5,902 nt of DNA, taken from Candidatus Atribacteria bacterium 1244-E10-H5-B2 (GTDB taxonomy: Bacteria; Atribacterota; JS1; SB-45; 34-128). Under the pieces are notes generated by a model that was given only the letters and a program-made list of their open reading frames with translations, searched no databases and had not been told where the DNA came from. Numbering within the stretch: position 1 is the stretch's first letter; each line of letters begins with the position of its first letter. The DNA is taken from assembly GCA_003575245.1 (NCBI GenBank), contig NMQN01000368.1, forward strand, positions 1-5,902, written 5' to 3'. A program made the translations under genes and the position numbers. Positions 5,368 to 5,902 of this stretch are shown one piece after another.

Positions 5368-5457
5368 AACAAATAAGATTATTTTTTTATGAACCAGAAT
5401 AAAAGCAGAGTTAAACGGCTTAGAGATATTTTTAAAAATTAAAAGGAGGATCTAAAA

Positions 5458-5902
5458 ATGAAAAAGATTAAAATTGCTATCGCCGGAGTAGGGAACTGTA
5501 GCAGTTCTTTAGTTCAAGGCATAAACTATTATAGAGGCAAGGATGGCCGAGAGGCTATCGGTCTAATGCACTGGGATATTGGGGGGTATGAGCCCTCTGA
5601 TATCGAGGTAGTAGCTGCCTTTGATATTGATAAGCGGAAGGTAGGGAAGGATGTTTCTGAAGCTATATTTGCCCTTCCCAATTGCACTACGGTATTTTGT
5701 AAAGATATCCCTGAAACCGGGGTTAGAGTACAGATGGGGAGAATATTAGACGGCTTTGCTGAACATATGAAAGATTATCCTATCCAATGTGCTTTTGTCT
5801 TAGCTGAAGAAAAAGAAGCTGCCAGAGAAGATATAGTAAAGACATTAAAAGAATCAGGGGCGGAGATATTGCTTAATTATATGCCGGTAGGTTCGGGAAG
5901 AG
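5458..5902 (+). CDS. ino1: myo-Inositol-1-phosphate synthase, N-terminal part (cut by window end)
   Basis: This NAD-dependent enzyme converts glucose 6-phosphate to 1L-myo-inositol 1-phosphate, the entry to inositol lipids and di-myo-inositol-phosphate solutes. The first 148 codons are open to the window edge. Full-length prokaryotic enzymes are ~350-440 residues. IAIAGVGNCSSSLVQG (residues 6-21) is the NAD-binding glycine-rich motif. AFDID (54-58) supplies the usual acidic residue after the second strand of the Rossmann fold. NYMPVGSG (140-147) is the conserved LPVGS-type motif of the family. Start ATG 5458 has a strong AAGGAGGA eight bases upstream, as in cstA. The prokaryotic (archaeal/thermophile/actinobacterial) type is indicated by length between motifs. 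A leader of up to ~225 bases with stem-loops precedes it. The catalytic domain lies outside the window, so activity cannot be confirmed. Confidence 0.92.
   Translation, partial: MKKIKIAIAGVGNCSSSLVQGINYYRGKDGREAIGLMHWDIGGYEPSDIEVVAAFDIDKRKVGKDVSEAIFALPNCTTVFCKDIPETGVRVQMGRILDGFAEHMKDYPIQCAFVLAEEKEAAREDIVKTLKESGAEILLNYMPVGSGR

Noticed and set aside
5389..5442. A 17-codon basic ORF (ATG 5389 to TAA 5440-5442) just before the INO1 ribosome-binding site.
   Set aside because: There is no ribosome-binding site (a T-run precedes it) and the length is within chance.

Overview
The window is AT-rich bacterial DNA with every recognisable gene on the + strand. An acyl carrier protein rules out an archaeon. 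The mix of short Shine-Dalgarno-led genes, a formate/nitrite channel, a CstA-family carrier and an INO1-type inositol-phosphate synthase fits an anaerobic bacterium. Atribacterota (JS1/OP9) is my best guess, mainly because inositol-phosphate solutes have been described there. That placement is inference from gene content, not from a marker gene.

Layout. Bases 1-191 hold the unrecognised C-terminal end of a gene. Next comes a two-hairpin repeat (229-309), a 65-residue Cys4 zinc-ribbon protein (422-619) and, 32 bases further on, a FocA/NirC-type formate/nitrite channel (652-1497). A second copy of the same two-hairpin repeat lies at 1514-1597, just after the channel gene. It is followed by a small basic Cys4 zinc-finger protein built from 15-residue tandem repeats (1638-2138). 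An intact acyl carrier protein gene follows (2305-2529). Downstream of it, where bacteria usually keep fabF, there is only a fabF relic (2716-2872): the first ~15 codons joined out of frame to the last ~30, with the whole catalytic body missing. A 183-residue unrecognised protein (2914-3465) comes next, then a complete short-form CstA-family carrier (3568-5175) bracketed by a perfect 12-base inverted repeat. A ~280-base gap with several possible RNA stems leads into the first 148 codons of myo-inositol-1-phosphate synthase (5458 to the window end).

How the genes may work together. The formate channel and CstA (pyruvate in its characterised relatives) both move small organic acids typical of fermentation, but they are about 2 kb apart with unrelated genes between, so a joint pathway is not shown. 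The ACP is complete, but its ketosynthase neighbour is dead here. A functional FabF, if there is one, must lie elsewhere. INO1 diverts glucose 6-phosphate to inositol phosphate for lipids or compatible solutes.

The points most worth a second look are the duplicated two-hairpin element with base-pair-preserving changes, the internally deleted fabF, the inverted repeat around cstA, and the structured leader before INO1. I found no convincing tRNA, rRNA, CRISPR array, transposase or complete mobile element.
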